A DNA stretch of 64,000 nt from Gamsiella multidivaricata (GCF_025024155.1 NW_026251763.1:206511-270510), one strand, 5' to 3'; shown: positions 46,388-58,628, counted from the stretch's first letter. The notes: generated by a model from the letters alone, not told the origin. Translations and numbers: made by a program.

Positions 46388-47511
46388 ATGCTTGCTGCAG
46401 CATCGAACGCAAGCGCAATGAACTCGGCAACGCCATCTGAAGAGCAGCAACAATTGCAGGACCTGGAGAGTCTTGCCCAGCGCGTGCGTTCACTCGAGAA
46501 GCTACTGACGCCGCCTCCAGAACGGAAGCCATCAGTCGCTGTAAATGAGACGGAGAGTCCTACGGAGGAAGGGCCTGAAGATATCATCAGCAGCCTGTCA
46601 CCTCCGAGGAACCAAAATCCTCAAGCTCACCATACCAGTAGCAAACACGGCCATCACCACCATCACCAGCACCCGGAGCCCGACCATACCCCTGGCTCGC
46701 TTTCGAGGAGGGTCCAGAAAATTGAAACAGAGCTATGGTCAACTATGAAGGAACGAAAGGTCATTGACGAGTTTTTACAAAAGTGTGGGTATTCGAGTTC
46801 ATGTGCCATGATAAATACAGGGGATGGCCATGATAAATACAGGGGATGGCCATGATAAGCGACGTGATACTGACTAATTGCTTGCTGAAATGAACTCATA
46901 CAGGCGAATACTCCAGGTTGATGAGCAGTCCATATGGTTCCCATCCAGACCGCGAGCTGTTGTCGCTGCAAGCAAAGATAGAGCTCACCCTTGCTGCTCA
47001 AGAGGATTTACAGGGACTAGCTGAGGAATCCAAGGAGATCCAAACTTTAGAACGATGTGCCGAAATAGGGGGACTCAGGAGTAAGATTGGAGCATAGAAG
47101 GATGGATTTTGATACACTGTGCCATGGATTACGTGCTCATCGTTTCGAAAATATTGCGTGGACTAGATGTTGAATCTCATTACCCTGCTCTATCCAAGCT
47201 TGAGACGATTCACATCGAGCAATGCCAGGAAGCCAACAAGGTTTCGGACAAGATGAACAAGCTGACGGACGACTACAATAGTCTGGTGAGTAGTGGGCGC
47301 AAGCTGGTCTCGCGTAGCATATCACCGTGGAGCGCGAAACACATTTATTACTGGTATTACTGGTGGAGATATTTTCAAGACTCTAATAACCATCTATTGC
47401 TTATCAAATTTTATCTAGATCAATACACTGTCAGAAGTGTTCCTCTCGTGGGATGCGCTGTTGACAGCAGCCGAGCTAAAAGTCTCGGAAGTAGAGAGAT
47501 CAAGGAGCTGA
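46388..47511 (+). CDS. Dynactin subunit 3 (p24/p22-like)
   Basis: A shoulder component of dynactin, the dynein activator. Exons 46388-46784, 46904-47080, 47167-47285 and 47419-47511 give 261 residues. The N-terminal ~130 residues have an AQRVRSLEKLL helix, a Pro/Ser region and a His run (HGHHHHHQHPEPDH). The conserved part starts SLSRRVQKIETELW and includes YSRLMSSPYGSHP, HYPALSKLETIHIEQCQEAN, KLTDDYNSLINTLSEVFLSW and DALLTAAELKVSEVE. HIxQxxQCxExxxxSxxLLxxYN and the final WDxLL match animal dynactin-3. It is longer than the ~186-residue animal protein because of the N-terminal extension. Intron 1 holds a 22-bp duplication. Family call from memory, moderately strong. Confidence 0.8.
46807..46856 (+). 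repeat. 22-bp tandem duplication in an intron
   Basis: CATGATAAATACAGGGGATG plus GC is present twice in a row (46807-46828 and 46829-46850), with the start of a third copy. It lies in dynactin-3 intron 1. Confidence 0.85.
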
Positions 47512-48272
47512 GGCAAGGATACGGGGCGACATGCTGATATGTAGACCAGCCAAAATGATCACTATTCAAGTTCTCAAATACAACAAGTCTTTTACAACGT
47601 ACAAAAAGTCGATCTATGACTCGCCTCCTAAAGGCAATCAGGCTGATGCTATGGCGTGTACTCAAGTGGCGGGGCAATTGTTTTGTCCAGATGATAGACT
47701 AAGGGTACCTCGTTTCGCAGTTTACTGTGACCACCCGTTCGCCCTGTCCTCATGCCTTCTTTTTCAGTAGGGATGAATCCACTTACATATCCCAAGACGT
47801 TGCGATGCTCGCTCTATGAGAAGTTTTGGTATTCCTGAAACCAAAAAAAAAAGTAGCTCGACGCCCATGATCGACATGGTAGAGGGCAATCTGCAAGCAA
47901 ATTGTCTAATGGCTGTTATATTGGACAAAATCGTGAGTTCGACGGAGTCGAACGTAAGCACTATACTCCAAATGCCGCAGCCAGTATGCTTCTCAAATCT
48001 TTTTGCAGCCAGCATGTATGATAAGTTTAGTTCAAGAAATAAAGCGCGGGAATTACCATAAAATGCATATCAGAACTTCAGGCATTGGCGCTTGTGCTGA
48101 ACGCGATGTTTATTATCACTCTTTTTCTTGTTTACCGCTGAATACAACAGGCACCAACGATCAGACAGTTGTTTGCTCAAAATACTCTAAAGAACCGTGG
48201 ACAACAGGCTCATTGTGCCCCTACCAAATTTTCTCGAGGCAAGAAGATGTGTGTACAGTCCGTGTTCGCATC
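47512..48272. other. Interval with weak coding-like remnants
   Basis: Plus-strand stretches such as MITIQVLKYNKSFTTYKK, TQVAGQLFCPDDRLRVPRF (47553-47770) and IDMVEGNLQANCLMAVILDK (47860-47930) look protein-like but are broken by stops. I do not recognise them. They may belong to decayed mobile DNA, possibly to the same element as the 49.6-52.4 kb relic. Confidence 0.3.
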
Positions 48273-48485
48273 CTCTGAAATTTTTCAGACGATGCGGGCC
48301 TCATATGTAATCTTGCATTTTTATTGGTCGAGGCATACATCCCAGGCAGAAGCGCGGTTGATATCTGTCCCCTTGTGATTTTACGGATGTTGAGGAATGA
48401 ATAGGGAAAAAGAGCAGAAAACAGAATTGACCAATAAAAATGCAGGATTACATATGAAGCCCGCATCGTCTGAAAAATTTCAGAG
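48273..48485. mobile_element. Short inverted-repeat element (MITE-like)
   Basis: Arms 48273-48329 and 48429-48485 are 57-bp inverted repeats with two or three mismatches (left starts CTCTGAAATTTTTCAGACGA). A spacer of about 100 bp lies between them. The total of 213 bp and absence of coding capacity fit a miniature inverted-repeat element or foldback. I cannot identify a target-site duplication. Confidence 0.7.
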
Positions 48486-49639
48486 GTTTCAGTCCTAGTC
48501 CACACGCCTAATCGGGCGTGTCCAGGAGAGCAACCAGTCTCTGCTGTAAACAAGTAACATTTCCTCCCTTCCATCTATACGTCCATTAGAGGGTTTCAAA
48601 CTCAATGTTTTCAATTAGATACGCGTTTTAGATACGCGTTTATGAAATTTTCGTTACATGCCTGTCCTCGGGCTGGCGTATTTCTGTCGTACGCATTTGG
48701 AAATAGACATCAAAATTACTGAGTTTCAATCCCCCTATATTCCCAACAATCTTCGCGGAAGCAAGCACTGAGGCACGAGGGTAGATGAGGTTAGGGTCGC
48801 TATTTTGCCGTATCAAACCCAGTATGCGATAGTTTTATTTCCTTCCCAGTCTACAGGCGCATGCTCAGGCTTGTTATGAGCAGACTGAAACGATGGCCTG
48901 CACTAGAGTCGCGTCTATGAAATCCTTGAGCACGCGTAGCCCAATTGTTTTTATTGGCGTTTGTAGGCTATGGCCTGATCGATATCACTATATTCCGAGC
49001 AAGATTCTACTATATTGGATGAATACAAGGCTAAATCCCCTATTATTGGGCTGCATGGCAAAAATCTAGCCCTGTAGAGGACCAAATTTTAAGGTTCGTT
49101 GCAGAATTTCGCATTTTTGGAGCCCAACTGCCTAGAATAATATCTTATTGTTTGCATCGGCCCCTGTTCTTGTTTCTGCCCTTTAGGCCTCACGCATAGC
49201 TTGTTTTGAGCCTAGGCTACTCCAAACTGCGTCAAATCAGGCATTAAGACGCTGTAGTAAAAGCAGAATAAATCCATGAGGATGGAAGCAATTCCAAAAC
49301 CACGTTGGGAAATATCTTTCTTTGCCTAACCAATGAAACAGTGAACATCTAGTCTTCCAGTCGCTACAAGGTGTCGGGATTGAAGCCGTGTGTGGGGTTC
49401 GAAGTTTGTGCTGAACACAGCAAACCTCAGCTGTTTGCAGATCAACAGAGTTGCACAAAGTGTATGTATCCCAAATATTTGCCTAGGGTTTATACCGTCT
49501 TTGCCGTACATGGGGTATTCACGTCAAAGTGGGTCTGAGACATACGTGTATTTCAAGGAACCGAAAGTCCCTTCCTTCCTTTTCTTCATTCATTCACTCC
49601 TCTTTCAACCTAGAGCCAGAGCCAGAGCCAGCTCGTATT
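48486..49639. other. Interval with no gene recognised
   Basis: AT-rich, mixed sequence with no convincing frame or repeat. ORFs present are short and featureless. Confidence 0.45.
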
Positions 49640-51062
49640 TTATGCTGCGTGTGTTGTCTGCACCTTTCCGTCAGCTGCATGCGCCACACCTGATGCGCGA
49701 TACTGAACCGGCATCGTTGATTGCTTTGATTTTCCAGGCCAGCATGGAAATGCGAGGACTGCCAGAGTTGATCAGGGAGACCAAGGGAGTTCCAGCACAC
49801 GACTTGCAGACCAAAGAGATTCATGTCGACGTGAAATCGCTATACATCAATTTGGTCAGAGCCAGATGCTTTGATAGTATGTCAAAGCAGGTTTCGTCCC
49901 ACATTGCTAAGATTCAGGTCCTCGAATTTCGGCTATAGCCCCCGTTATACACCCAAGCTCATCAAGGACCTTTCGCGAGCTAGTCCCGTTGCTCTATCCG
50001 ATCTTGCTGGAATGATAGTAGAGCTTCATAAACAGCACAAGCCGAAGGAGAGGGACAAAATCACTGCGATAAAGGAAGGAGGCCTGAAGTAGGGCAATAA
50101 AAAAAAAGACAAGGGCGCAAACAATGTCAGCAGCAAGGAAGAGTGGCGAGTCGGGGCCAATCTTCAAAAGCATCTGTTTGGTCAAACATTTGCAACGGTA
50201 ACCCTGATCGCAGGCTTGATGACGGGATGCCTGCATCGAGCGACCACGTTGGATGGACACAGTCGGTTCAAGAGGACCACCAATAAAGGATCAGTTAACG
50301 AAACAGGCCAAGAATATTGCCCAGCAAATGTTCGAGGACTTTTGCAAACTCGTGGGGGATTTTAGACCGATCGAAGCGAGTAAGGATTTGGCCCTGGGTA
50401 TACCACAGATGGATGCCGCCGCAAACATCCACAATGCGATTCGCCAGCATTTTTGAAAGCTCCCGGACACAGTTAATCGAAAGACAATACATCCTCTGCA
50501 AAACAAATAACCTTCATGGAGCATCTTTGTCTCTGCACTGTTCTGTAGACTTATCTTTTTATTTTTCTACTTCATTTTTGGTAGATGAAGATTGGCCTGA
50601 ATGATGACACAGATCCCCAAGTCGGAAAAGAGCCAGACGAAGACGAGTCCAACGGCGAAGAATCGGAGATTGATGAGTCAGACAACGGCGAATCAGATAA
50701 TGGCGGGTTCGAAGACGACGGATCGGAAAACGGAGAGCGTGGCGATGACATGGATGAAACGTTTCGGTTCGAAGCGGGCTTCATTAAAAATTAGTGGGAT
50801 CTATATGCTGCATTGCTCTCGGAGGTTCGGAGGTCTGGCTGTGCTTCTGTCCTTCTGCGGGGTTTAAGGACTTGTTTGTTCTGTTTTCAGAAAGTGCTCT
50901 TGTGCCGCTGCTTTGAGGGAGAGGCAGTAAGACCAGTAAAATTGGAAGCACGAGGACGATCATGGAGCAGAAGGTCTATTCCAGAGCAAGGGCCAAGGAC
51001 TAGCGAAAGGCACCTACGGAGGACTGCTGCATCTCCCTTTCCTTGGAGACAGGGAGGGGATC
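49640..51062 (+). pseudogene. Probable upstream part of Fanzor relic copy 2
   Basis: Several plus-strand protein-like pieces in different frames: ALIFQASMEMRGLPELIRE, QTKEIHVDVKSLYINLVRA (49730-49860), SPRYTPKLIKDLSRASP (49935-49990), NLQKHLFGQTFATVTLIAGL (50157-50220), KQAKNIAQQMFEDFCKLVGD (50299-50360) and an acidic block (50585-50794). They lead into the clear Fanzor core at 51063 on the same strand. I infer that they are its N-terminal exons, broken by introns and lesions. The connection is not proven by any motif. Confidence 0.4.
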
Positions 51063-52368
51063 ATGGAGAGCAAGGGCAAAGGGCAGACGACACATGGCAA
51101 AATATCAAGGGCCATGGCTAAGGTGGTGCAACAAGTACCGAAGACATATGGCATGAAAGCTCTTCAAGACTATATGAAGGCGTTCTTCGCCCATACACAG
51201 CAGCGTAAAGAAGCCATTGAAACAGAACGGGCGCTACAAGACCGACCAAAGTTCCCCAGCGCGAGGGTAGACGGAAGATACGCCCTTTCGAATCACCTCT
51301 TCACCGATGGTCTACGTGCAAACTTGATAGCATTTGACGTCAGGAGATGGCGGCAGTCCGCCAAGTTCAAAACAATGATACTGGATATCGACAAACCGTT
51401 CGGCATGCAGTCGTCAATCGCCGAGGTCATGGGAGAGGATTACGAAGGCGCAGTGGTAATCGGCGTGGATCCTGGCGAAATCATCACGGCCTAGTTTTGT
51501 GCGATTGATCCTCAGCGGGAAAATGCAGTGGAGACAACCAAGGTACGGCGCCCAGCCCTATACTCATCAACAATGTCACGCCGGTTTGCAGTGGAAAACC
51601 TGAAGCGCCGTCGTTCGGTCGTCACGGAGAACAATACAGTTGATGCGTCGCAGTGGACCAGTGCCTTCGCCCAACCGGAGAGCCAAGTGGACCGACCTTC
51701 AGTTGAACTTCCGAGTATCTCGGGGGTTGAGTAATCCCTGCCCGGCAAGTCATTCCCGACTTTGCCATTATACGTACAAGGAAGGTCGAGAAGTTGGTGG
51801 TATTCACAAGACCTTCTGAGCGGTTTTTACAGCTCCAAGTTACTCAAGAAATGGGACTGGAAGAGAATCAAGGGGACACAGGCCGAGAGAGACTTGGCGC
51901 TACATGGAGCATTGAAGCTTGCGAGTCCCAGTGGTGGCGTTCACAACAAATCTACGAGACCCGCCGTATCTGTATATGGCAACAGAAGCTTCAACGCTAG
52001 AAAGTGATTACCATCAACGTCCTTCAAGGAGCACTTTTTTGAAACGGTATGTTATTCGTATCTAATGTCATATTTTCATGTATCGATGTGCTATCTAGGC
52101 CAGTAGTCTGGGATACGTTGTAGTGTCTTGCGATGAGTATCTCACCTCCACCAAGTGCCCGACTTGTGTGGCTTCAGGCAATGATGTTCGTATGGCCAAG
52201 CCCGAAGCAAGATGCTTTGTTTGTGTGGAACCTGGATGCCACCGCTACGTAGATCGGGACGATGTGGGATTCCACAACATGGCGAATATCGGGCGCTCCT
52301 ATATACTAAATCAGACCCGTCCAGGGTCGCTCTGCTGGTCATCTCGCCTCGCATCCACGAACCCCTAA
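51063..52368 (+). pseudogene. Fanzor (TnpB-like nuclease) relic, copy 2, core domain
   Basis: One reading frame covers 51063-52046, an intron (52047-52098), then 52099-52368. It is interrupted only by TAG 51492-51494, TAA 51732-51734 and TGA 52005-52007, with no frameshift. RuvC-I reads VIGVDPGEIITA. Then come WYSQDLLSGFYSSKLLKKWD, GTQAERDLALHGALKLASP, and a RuvC-II-like VSVYGNRSFNARK. After the intron, LGYVVVSCDEYLTSTKCPTC, then CFVCVEPGCHRYVDRDDVGF with the catalytic Asp of RuvC-III kept (DRD) and the zinc-ribbon Cys pairs intact. The order RuvC-I, RuvC-II, zinc ribbon, RuvC-III is that of TnpB/Fanzor. The sequence differs markedly from copy 1, so it is another lineage. The three stops make it inactive as it stands. 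Confidence 0.86.
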
Positions 52369-52954
52369 TAGCTGTGAGTCCGAACTCGCAGTACCCAATT
52401 ATCCCCTATTGCGACTTCATGAATCAAAAATTTAGGTCGTCGGAGCAAGGGATACGAACTTCATATTGTACGTTATGATAGGCTTGGTTATTATGTGTAG
52501 GCCATGATATCTAATTTCTATGCATAGTCGATTTTTTTTTTTTTTTTTTTGAACAGGTCCGATCATGCCCCTTTTATGCTGTGCTGAAGCATTGTTCTCA
52601 GAAATGAACTCAAAAGTAGGTCGTGCAGGGAATTAGAAATTATCTAAATGGGCTGAAACGAGTATATCAAGGTTTTTTCTATTTATTATACTCTCAGTGG
52701 CAGCTAATGCATCAGCATCCTCCCCTCTGGCTCTTCTATGCGCATAATTTGCTCCTCAATCAATACTGACTCTCGTCTTGAAGTATTCTAGCGCATAATG
52801 CATGGAACCGTCCTATATCGTCGCAGAACCAACACTAGTCAGTCGTACAACTACAAAGAGAAATTGAGTGCAATAGAGTACTGTCTATTCAATTCAATGA
52901 AAAAATCTCATCTTGCATGACAAAAATCGAAGAATGCCTTTCTGCGGCTGGCCT
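52369..52954. other. Interval with no gene recognised
   Basis: Contains a T run (~52531-52550). AT-rich. This is where a guide RNA of the Fanzor might have been encoded, but I cannot recognise one. Confidence 0.4.
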
Positions 52955-54271
52955 TTATTCTCCTACAATCGCATCCAGAATCCCGAGAATGCCTTGCGCC
53001 GGACTGGTTGGGGCTGGTCGACGCACTAGAGTTGTTGCTGCCCTTTGAAACTGAACCGTCACATCCCTGACTGTTGATGTGGCGACTTTCTTGATTACTG
53101 TTCCCGCTAAATCTGTCGTTGTTGACGGAGATCCAGGGGGTGTTCTCAAAGAGGGGACGAGCAAGGATAGCGCCCACCGAACGGGCATCAGCAGACAGCC
53201 GATTAACGATATTCCGCGATCCGCAATCCGTTTCTTAAGAATGTACATCACCACCAACGCGAAGACGAGCAAACCGAATCCAATTAAGAGGCGATCGGTC
53301 CAGTCGGCCTGGTTAAGCTTGGTTATCAGATTTTTTCCACGCTTGAGCACCTCATCATACGTTTGGTATTCGTTGACAGTTTCTTTCAAAGTTTTGGAGG
53401 ACTCATCTATGGTTCAAATAGGAAATATATGTATCGATAGCAAGTCAAAATCTTTTGTCCAGTAGCCCATATTAGCATTCATGAGCAAGACACGATACCT
53501 ATAATTTTGGCAGAGTTCGCGGTCCGTTCTACCTCCTGCTGCATTAGTTTGAGGGTTCTGCTGAGACTTTCGTTTGTTTCCTTGCTTGTGTTCAGCAGGT
53601 ATTCACCAGAATTGGCGAGACTATTGCCTCTTCTTCTGAGTTCACTCAATTCAATCGCGGATTTCGATCCTTTGAGCAACAGCTCCCGCTCTGTCTTGAT
53701 CTCTCGATCAATTGTCTGCTTAGATGTCAGGATCGCCTGTCGTAACGCCTGCTGTTGCCTATGATAAGGACATGCACATAGATGGTCGAAAATACTATAG
53801 TGAATATCGTCCGTCGCTTTTTAAGGATTCGCACATGAAAGCGCGCAGACACAGTGACACGTACTGCTTGAACTGCGTCTCAATCTTCTCCAACATTGCC
53901 AGGACCAGGCTTCGATCCGCTTCTCGATCCTGCTCATCCGATAGCTGTCGCAATTCCTAGAAGAAACGGCCGTGAAGATATTAGATCGACCGGCGATACA
54001 AAGAATATGTGCAGGCAAAGAGCGACAGGCATAATCCAGGGAGACATGACGGCAGCCTGCGTATGGTTTGATAACACACCTCAATCTTGGCTTCAATGGT
54101 CTTGGACTCCTCCCGCGCACTGCGAACAAGTTCCTGCTGGACAGAGAGGGTTGCACCAGAGAGTGTTTTCAGTCGCCCAATATGACTGTCGAGGGAATGG
54201 TATTGCTTTCGGAGCTCATCCATCTGTGCCTGGATGGAGCGAGGCAGGATCTGGGAGGGGAGGGGAGGCAT
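52955..54271 (-). CDS. SEC20: Sec20-type SNARE (BNIP1 family)
   Basis: A Q-SNARE of Golgi-to-ER retrograde transport, anchored in the ER. Minus-strand exons 54080-54271, 53865-53956, 53499-53758 and 52955-53406, all in phase, give 331 residues. The N-terminus (MPPLPSQILPRSIQAQMDEL) is helical. A coiled-coil region follows (RQAILTSKQTIDREIKTERE), then ELRRRGNSLANSGEYLL and the SNARE helix region with LKLMQQEVERTANSAKIIDE and LKETVNEYQTYDEVL. A single membrane span lies at ~218-240 (LLIGFGLLVFALVVMYILKK). About 90 residues follow the span; the C-terminus is IVGE, not an HDEL-type signal. The order matches Sec20/BNIP1. It is divergent from the TBC1D22-like gene, 346 bp away. Confidence 0.88.
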
Positions 54272-54617
54272 GTTTGATAGTCTGGCGGGTTATGTAGTCC
54301 TGCAGTATACGGTTGCCTCTGACGGTCGAGTGCCTCAATGGCTACCTTGTGGGGATGTCGGCGTTATGTGAATGGGGGCTACGAAACAGGCCAATAATTA
54401 CCATTTATTGGGACCGTCACATGCCATAGCCTAGAAATAAGGTCGGCCAGCCCTCTGCTCTCCATCGACCTGCTACACCCCATCAACCTTTTTTGTCTAT
54501 TACTCTACGCTCTACCCCGCATCGTCCCTTGGTCTCTCGCTTCTCGCGGTGGAGGAAACTGTTCGCCATACGATAAACACTCCCTATTTATATCATCCCC
54601 GTCACTGGTTGTCAAGC
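54272..54617. promoter_or_regulatory. Divergent promoter region between SEC20 and the TBC gene
   Basis: 346 bp separate the two start codons. No TATA box is obvious. Both genes serve vesicle traffic, so shared regulation is possible but not shown. Confidence 0.5.
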
Positions 54618-57012
54618 ATGGATTTCTCGGCCACACCAAGGTAAAAAGCAAGCTCATGGAACTGTCAACACGTATTGGTCTACAGAGGCGAAATCAACAA
54701 AGCCCTTTCTGACACTCGTGCGTGTCTCTTAGTAGGGTCGGGTTCTGGAAGCGTCATACGACCAAGCATCCTGGGTCGTAAGTCTCTCACGATGCGTATC
54801 GATGGAGAGGACACAACTGAAAGTTATGGACCCAAGCATCGTTTCTCACTACAGTGTCCTCTACATATTTGATTCGACCTGTTTCATATTGATCTAGAGT
54901 TAGGCCAATACCGGGGAAGATGGGCGCTTCAGGAAATATGGTGTTTGGTGCACAATATTCTCATGCCACTTCTGTGCTAGAGGTTGAACGTTTGAGGTAA
55001 GTAAGACCCGCTTGCGTTCAATTGGCACTTCAAGAGCAATTGTCCGAATTGGGACGCGTTACATGGAACATGTGCCAGAAAGGAAGATAACGCCAAGCTG
55101 GTACTTACTAACAGAGATGCAATAACGTTCCGAATGCTTTTTAGAGCGCTTCAGATGGACCCTGCCCTGTGGACAAATAACCACTCCTCAGTCGTAGACG
55201 ATAATGACTCCAGTTATGACAACCACCCAGAACTGTCAGGATACCAAACACTGCCAGCACAGGATGTCAAAGATGACGCAGAGCAGGATATCACGCCAGC
55301 CAGCACACCCATTACAGCTACAGCAGAGACCGCACACATACTTTCAGGGACATTAAAGGCCTCTGAACCTGGTACCTCATCGCAAGGAATACCGAATACC
55401 TCAGGGGCCGAAGCACAAGATTCAGTAGTGTCAATGTTGTCATCAGAAACGACGTCTGCGGAGACAGCCACTGCGTCAACTAGCTCCCCTTTAGGCGCAA
55501 TTGAGGGAATGAAACCCAATGCACGCAGTATTTTGCAAGGTGAGCATCAAATTGTAGGGCTCTGAGTTCTGGACCGATCGGCTTGCTAGGTCATACAAAG
55601 GCAAGGACTCATTCCTGATTTTGAATTGTGCGTCTTCTTGACGATAGATCCGATGATGATTCTTAGAGGACTAGGCTACGAAGCCGCCATGGGTGACCTG
55701 CATCTGGTCGGGACGGAGCACCAGGCGGACGCAGTATATGCATTACAGAGGAGTAAACAGAGGGCGCGTTTCCACAAGTTCAAGGAGATGTTACAGTTGC
55801 CTGTGGTCGATCTAGAAGTGCTTCGAAAGCTATCATGGTCAGGTATTCCCACTGCGATCCGCCCCATTGTATGGCAGCTGTTGGTTGGCTACCTTCCTTG
55901 TAATTCTGACCGGCGGAATGTGGCATTGGAGCGGAAACGCAAGGAGTATCAGGACGGAGTGCAACAGACCTTCGCAAGAGGAATTGAAGGCCTTGATCAG
56001 ACGATTTGGCACCAGGTCTTTATTGATGTTCCCAGGACTAACCCAAAGATGGCTCTGTTTCAGAACCAAGCAACGCAACGGGTAGCGTCTGATTTGCAAT
56101 AAGAACCATGTCTCCTCCAGCTGTATCGTATTACACGCTTGGGCATTCATCATATGGATTCCTGACCGTGCGCTTTGTGGTTGCTACTCTTTCTCCCCTC
56201 CTCCCCCCCGCTGATAGTGCCTTGAAAGAATCCTTTACTGCTGGGCCATCCGACATCCTGCCAGCAGTTACGTCCAGGGTATTAATGATCTCGTAACACC
56301 TTTCTTCCTTGTGTTCCTCACGGCATATATCAATGAGGATCAGGACCCAGAATCATACGATATTTCCCTGTTGCCGCCAGAAATCTTGGCAGCAATCGAG
56401 GCGGATAGTTACTGGTGTCTCACAAAACTTTTGGATGGAATCCAGGACAACTACACTCACGCACAGCCAGGCATTCAACGACAAATCATCAAGTTGCGGG
56501 AGCTGATCTGCAGAATCGATGCGCCGCTGGCGGCCCATCTTCAGTCTGAGCATGTTGAGTTCATTCAGTTCTCGTTCAGATGGATGAACTGTCTGTTGAT
56601 GCGAGAAGTGACCCTGCAGCATACGATTCGCATATGGGATACATATCTGGTAAGGGTCCCTGTAGTATTCTGATTTTGCTGCTGCATTATCTTAAAGTGC
56701 AGGTCAGCCAACATCTAACTTGAATATGTCCTATCACGCTTCATCGTCCTTTCGATGCAACGCTCCTTACGGATGAAACAGACGGAACATCCGCATGGCT
56801 TCTCAGAATTCCACCTCTATGTGTGCGCCGCATTTTTGACGAAATGGTCTGCAGAGCTGCAGCGGATGGAGTTCCAAGAGATCATGTTGTTTCTGCAAGA
56901 TGTACCAACGGATGACTGGCAGGAGAAGGATATCGAGCTCTTGCTTTCCGAAGCCTTCATGTGGAAGTCACTCTTCCACGCCTCCCCCATGCATCTTGGC
57001 GGGTCAAAATAG
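54618..57012 (+). CDS. GYP1: TBC-domain Rab GTPase-activating protein, TBC1D22/Gyp1 type
   Basis: Stimulates GTP hydrolysis by Golgi/early secretory Rabs (Ypt1 for yeast Gyp1). Exons 54618-54640, 54686-54777, 54900-54996, 55145-55539, 55648-56081, 56218-56649 and 56782-57012 sum to 567 residues. The N-terminal ~200 residues are Ser/Thr/Ala-rich and disordered. The TBC domain starts LRKLSWSGIPTAIRPIVWQL (~262). It has the Arg finger in FIDVPRTNP and the Gln finger in RHPASSYVQGINDLVTPFF. Then come YWCLTKLLDGIQDNYTHAQP, MREVTLQHTIRIWDTYL and the C-terminal FSEFHLYVCAAFLTKWSAEL, a signature of the TBC1D22 subgroup. The early introns are less certain than the domain region: the third exon start (54900) was chosen to keep phase. 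Confidence 0.92.
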
Positions 57013-57659
57013 ATTGAGCAGAATGATGGCTCGAAATAAAAAGAAAATGGAGGACAAGAACTCAGGGACTTCACATGCGTTCAAAAAGACACATCTTCAA
57101 AATCGATTGTTTTATCATTTTTTATTTGCTTTTATTTTATTTGCAGCGGTTTGCGATGGGTATCCATGCAGAGCGAAGTCTTTGCTGGTCTCCGATGCTC
57201 TATGGTCGACGTTTTGTCTCCTTGGGAACGATTCGTCCAAAATACGAGTCTTAAAAAAAAAAAAAAAAAAAAAGGAGCGGAGAAAAGACGAAAGAAACAG
57301 ATACTAAAAATGAATACTAATACAATGGTGAGATATGAAATAATGATACAAGCAGGTATGAGGAGTGAAAAGGTTGGCGCTGCTCTCCGACAGAAAAAAA
57401 AAAAGAAAAAAAAAAAAGCCCATTCTGCGTGCCCTGTCAAATCTATTTGTGGGAATCCTTTGCGCCTAATCATCAAAAGCTGCATTGAGTCGTATGTCGT
57501 AGGAAGAGGCGGTGCTGAGACGTGTCATGAGGGCCATCGTCCTGGCTCCACGCCAGGGCAAAGGGGATAGAGCAGTGGAGCTTTGAAACTCGTCGCGTAG
57601 TCATTGGCTTGCCATCCGCCCTCCGTCCTCACCCCACGCCCCCTTCTCAGTCAGCCTCG
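57013..57659. other. Convergent intergenic region with A runs
   Basis: Contains A runs near 57253-57273 and 57394-57418. No gene. These runs create long low-complexity frames that I reject. Confidence 0.5.
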
Positions 57660-58597
57660 TTATCCTTGACCTTGAGCTTGGCCCTGTTGCTTCAACCATG
57701 TTTCCAAACTATGCAGCCAGTCCAGATACTCCGCCTCGCTCACAAACAAACTGAACTGCACTTGATTGAGGAATTCCATCTCCATCACATTGATCTCTTT
57801 GACATTGATCCCCGTCACCTCTGACCACGTTTTGTTAGTAAACGTGTTGTCGTCCAGAAACTTGTTGGCGAGCATCAATGACACTGTGAACAGGCGAAAT
57901 TCTGAGCCCTGTTGTCCATGAATTGAGGGGTTATTCTTGAGTAGTTTCTGGATGTACTTTAACGATAGCAGAATCACTGACGATGAGAGCTGAGTTGCAG
58001 AGAGAACCTATATCCAAGCAGATGCGCAGCAATCAGTGTTACGTTCGGTTGCATCGCATCTTAAATACAGGCGACTCAACCAGTCATTTCTGAGTGCCTA
58101 CCTTCAAGCAAAACTTTTTAAATGCCGGTCCTGCAGATGGCGGCACGCTTATCCGGTGAGGCACAACGTTGTAGGCGTTGCTCGATGCTCCATTGATGTT
58201 CGGCCTGGTGTGCCAAAGGGTATAGACCATCACAGAGGCGAACTCCGCGAGTTGAAGAGTGCTCGTCTGAGGGTTGGTGACGACCTCAATTGCACCTGCG
58301 TTCCGTGTGTCTCGCGTTGGGTCATTTGATAGCTGTGGCTGTTGCTGTTGGTGCTGCACTGCTTGCATGCGCTGCTGCTGCTGTTGCTGCTGCTGAATTT
58401 GATGTTGGTGTTGAACCTGCATTTGCATTTGTAACTGTTGCTGCTGTTGAATGTTGGGCTGCGACTGAGTCGGTATCATGGCTGGGCCGAGAATTTGTTG
58501 CCGCTGCTGGGCCTGCTGGGCCTGGATTTGTTGTTGCAATTGCTGCTGCTGAATCTGCTGCTGTTGTAGTTGCTGCTGAAGATGTTGGGTTTGTAGC

Positions 58598-58628
<31 letters not shown>

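Noticed and set aside
56118..56217. Exon of the TBC gene starting LYRI at 56121
   Set aside because: The frame meets stops before the TBC continuation; the acceptor at 56216-56217 gives CLERILYCWAIRHPASSYVQG-type continuity in phase instead.
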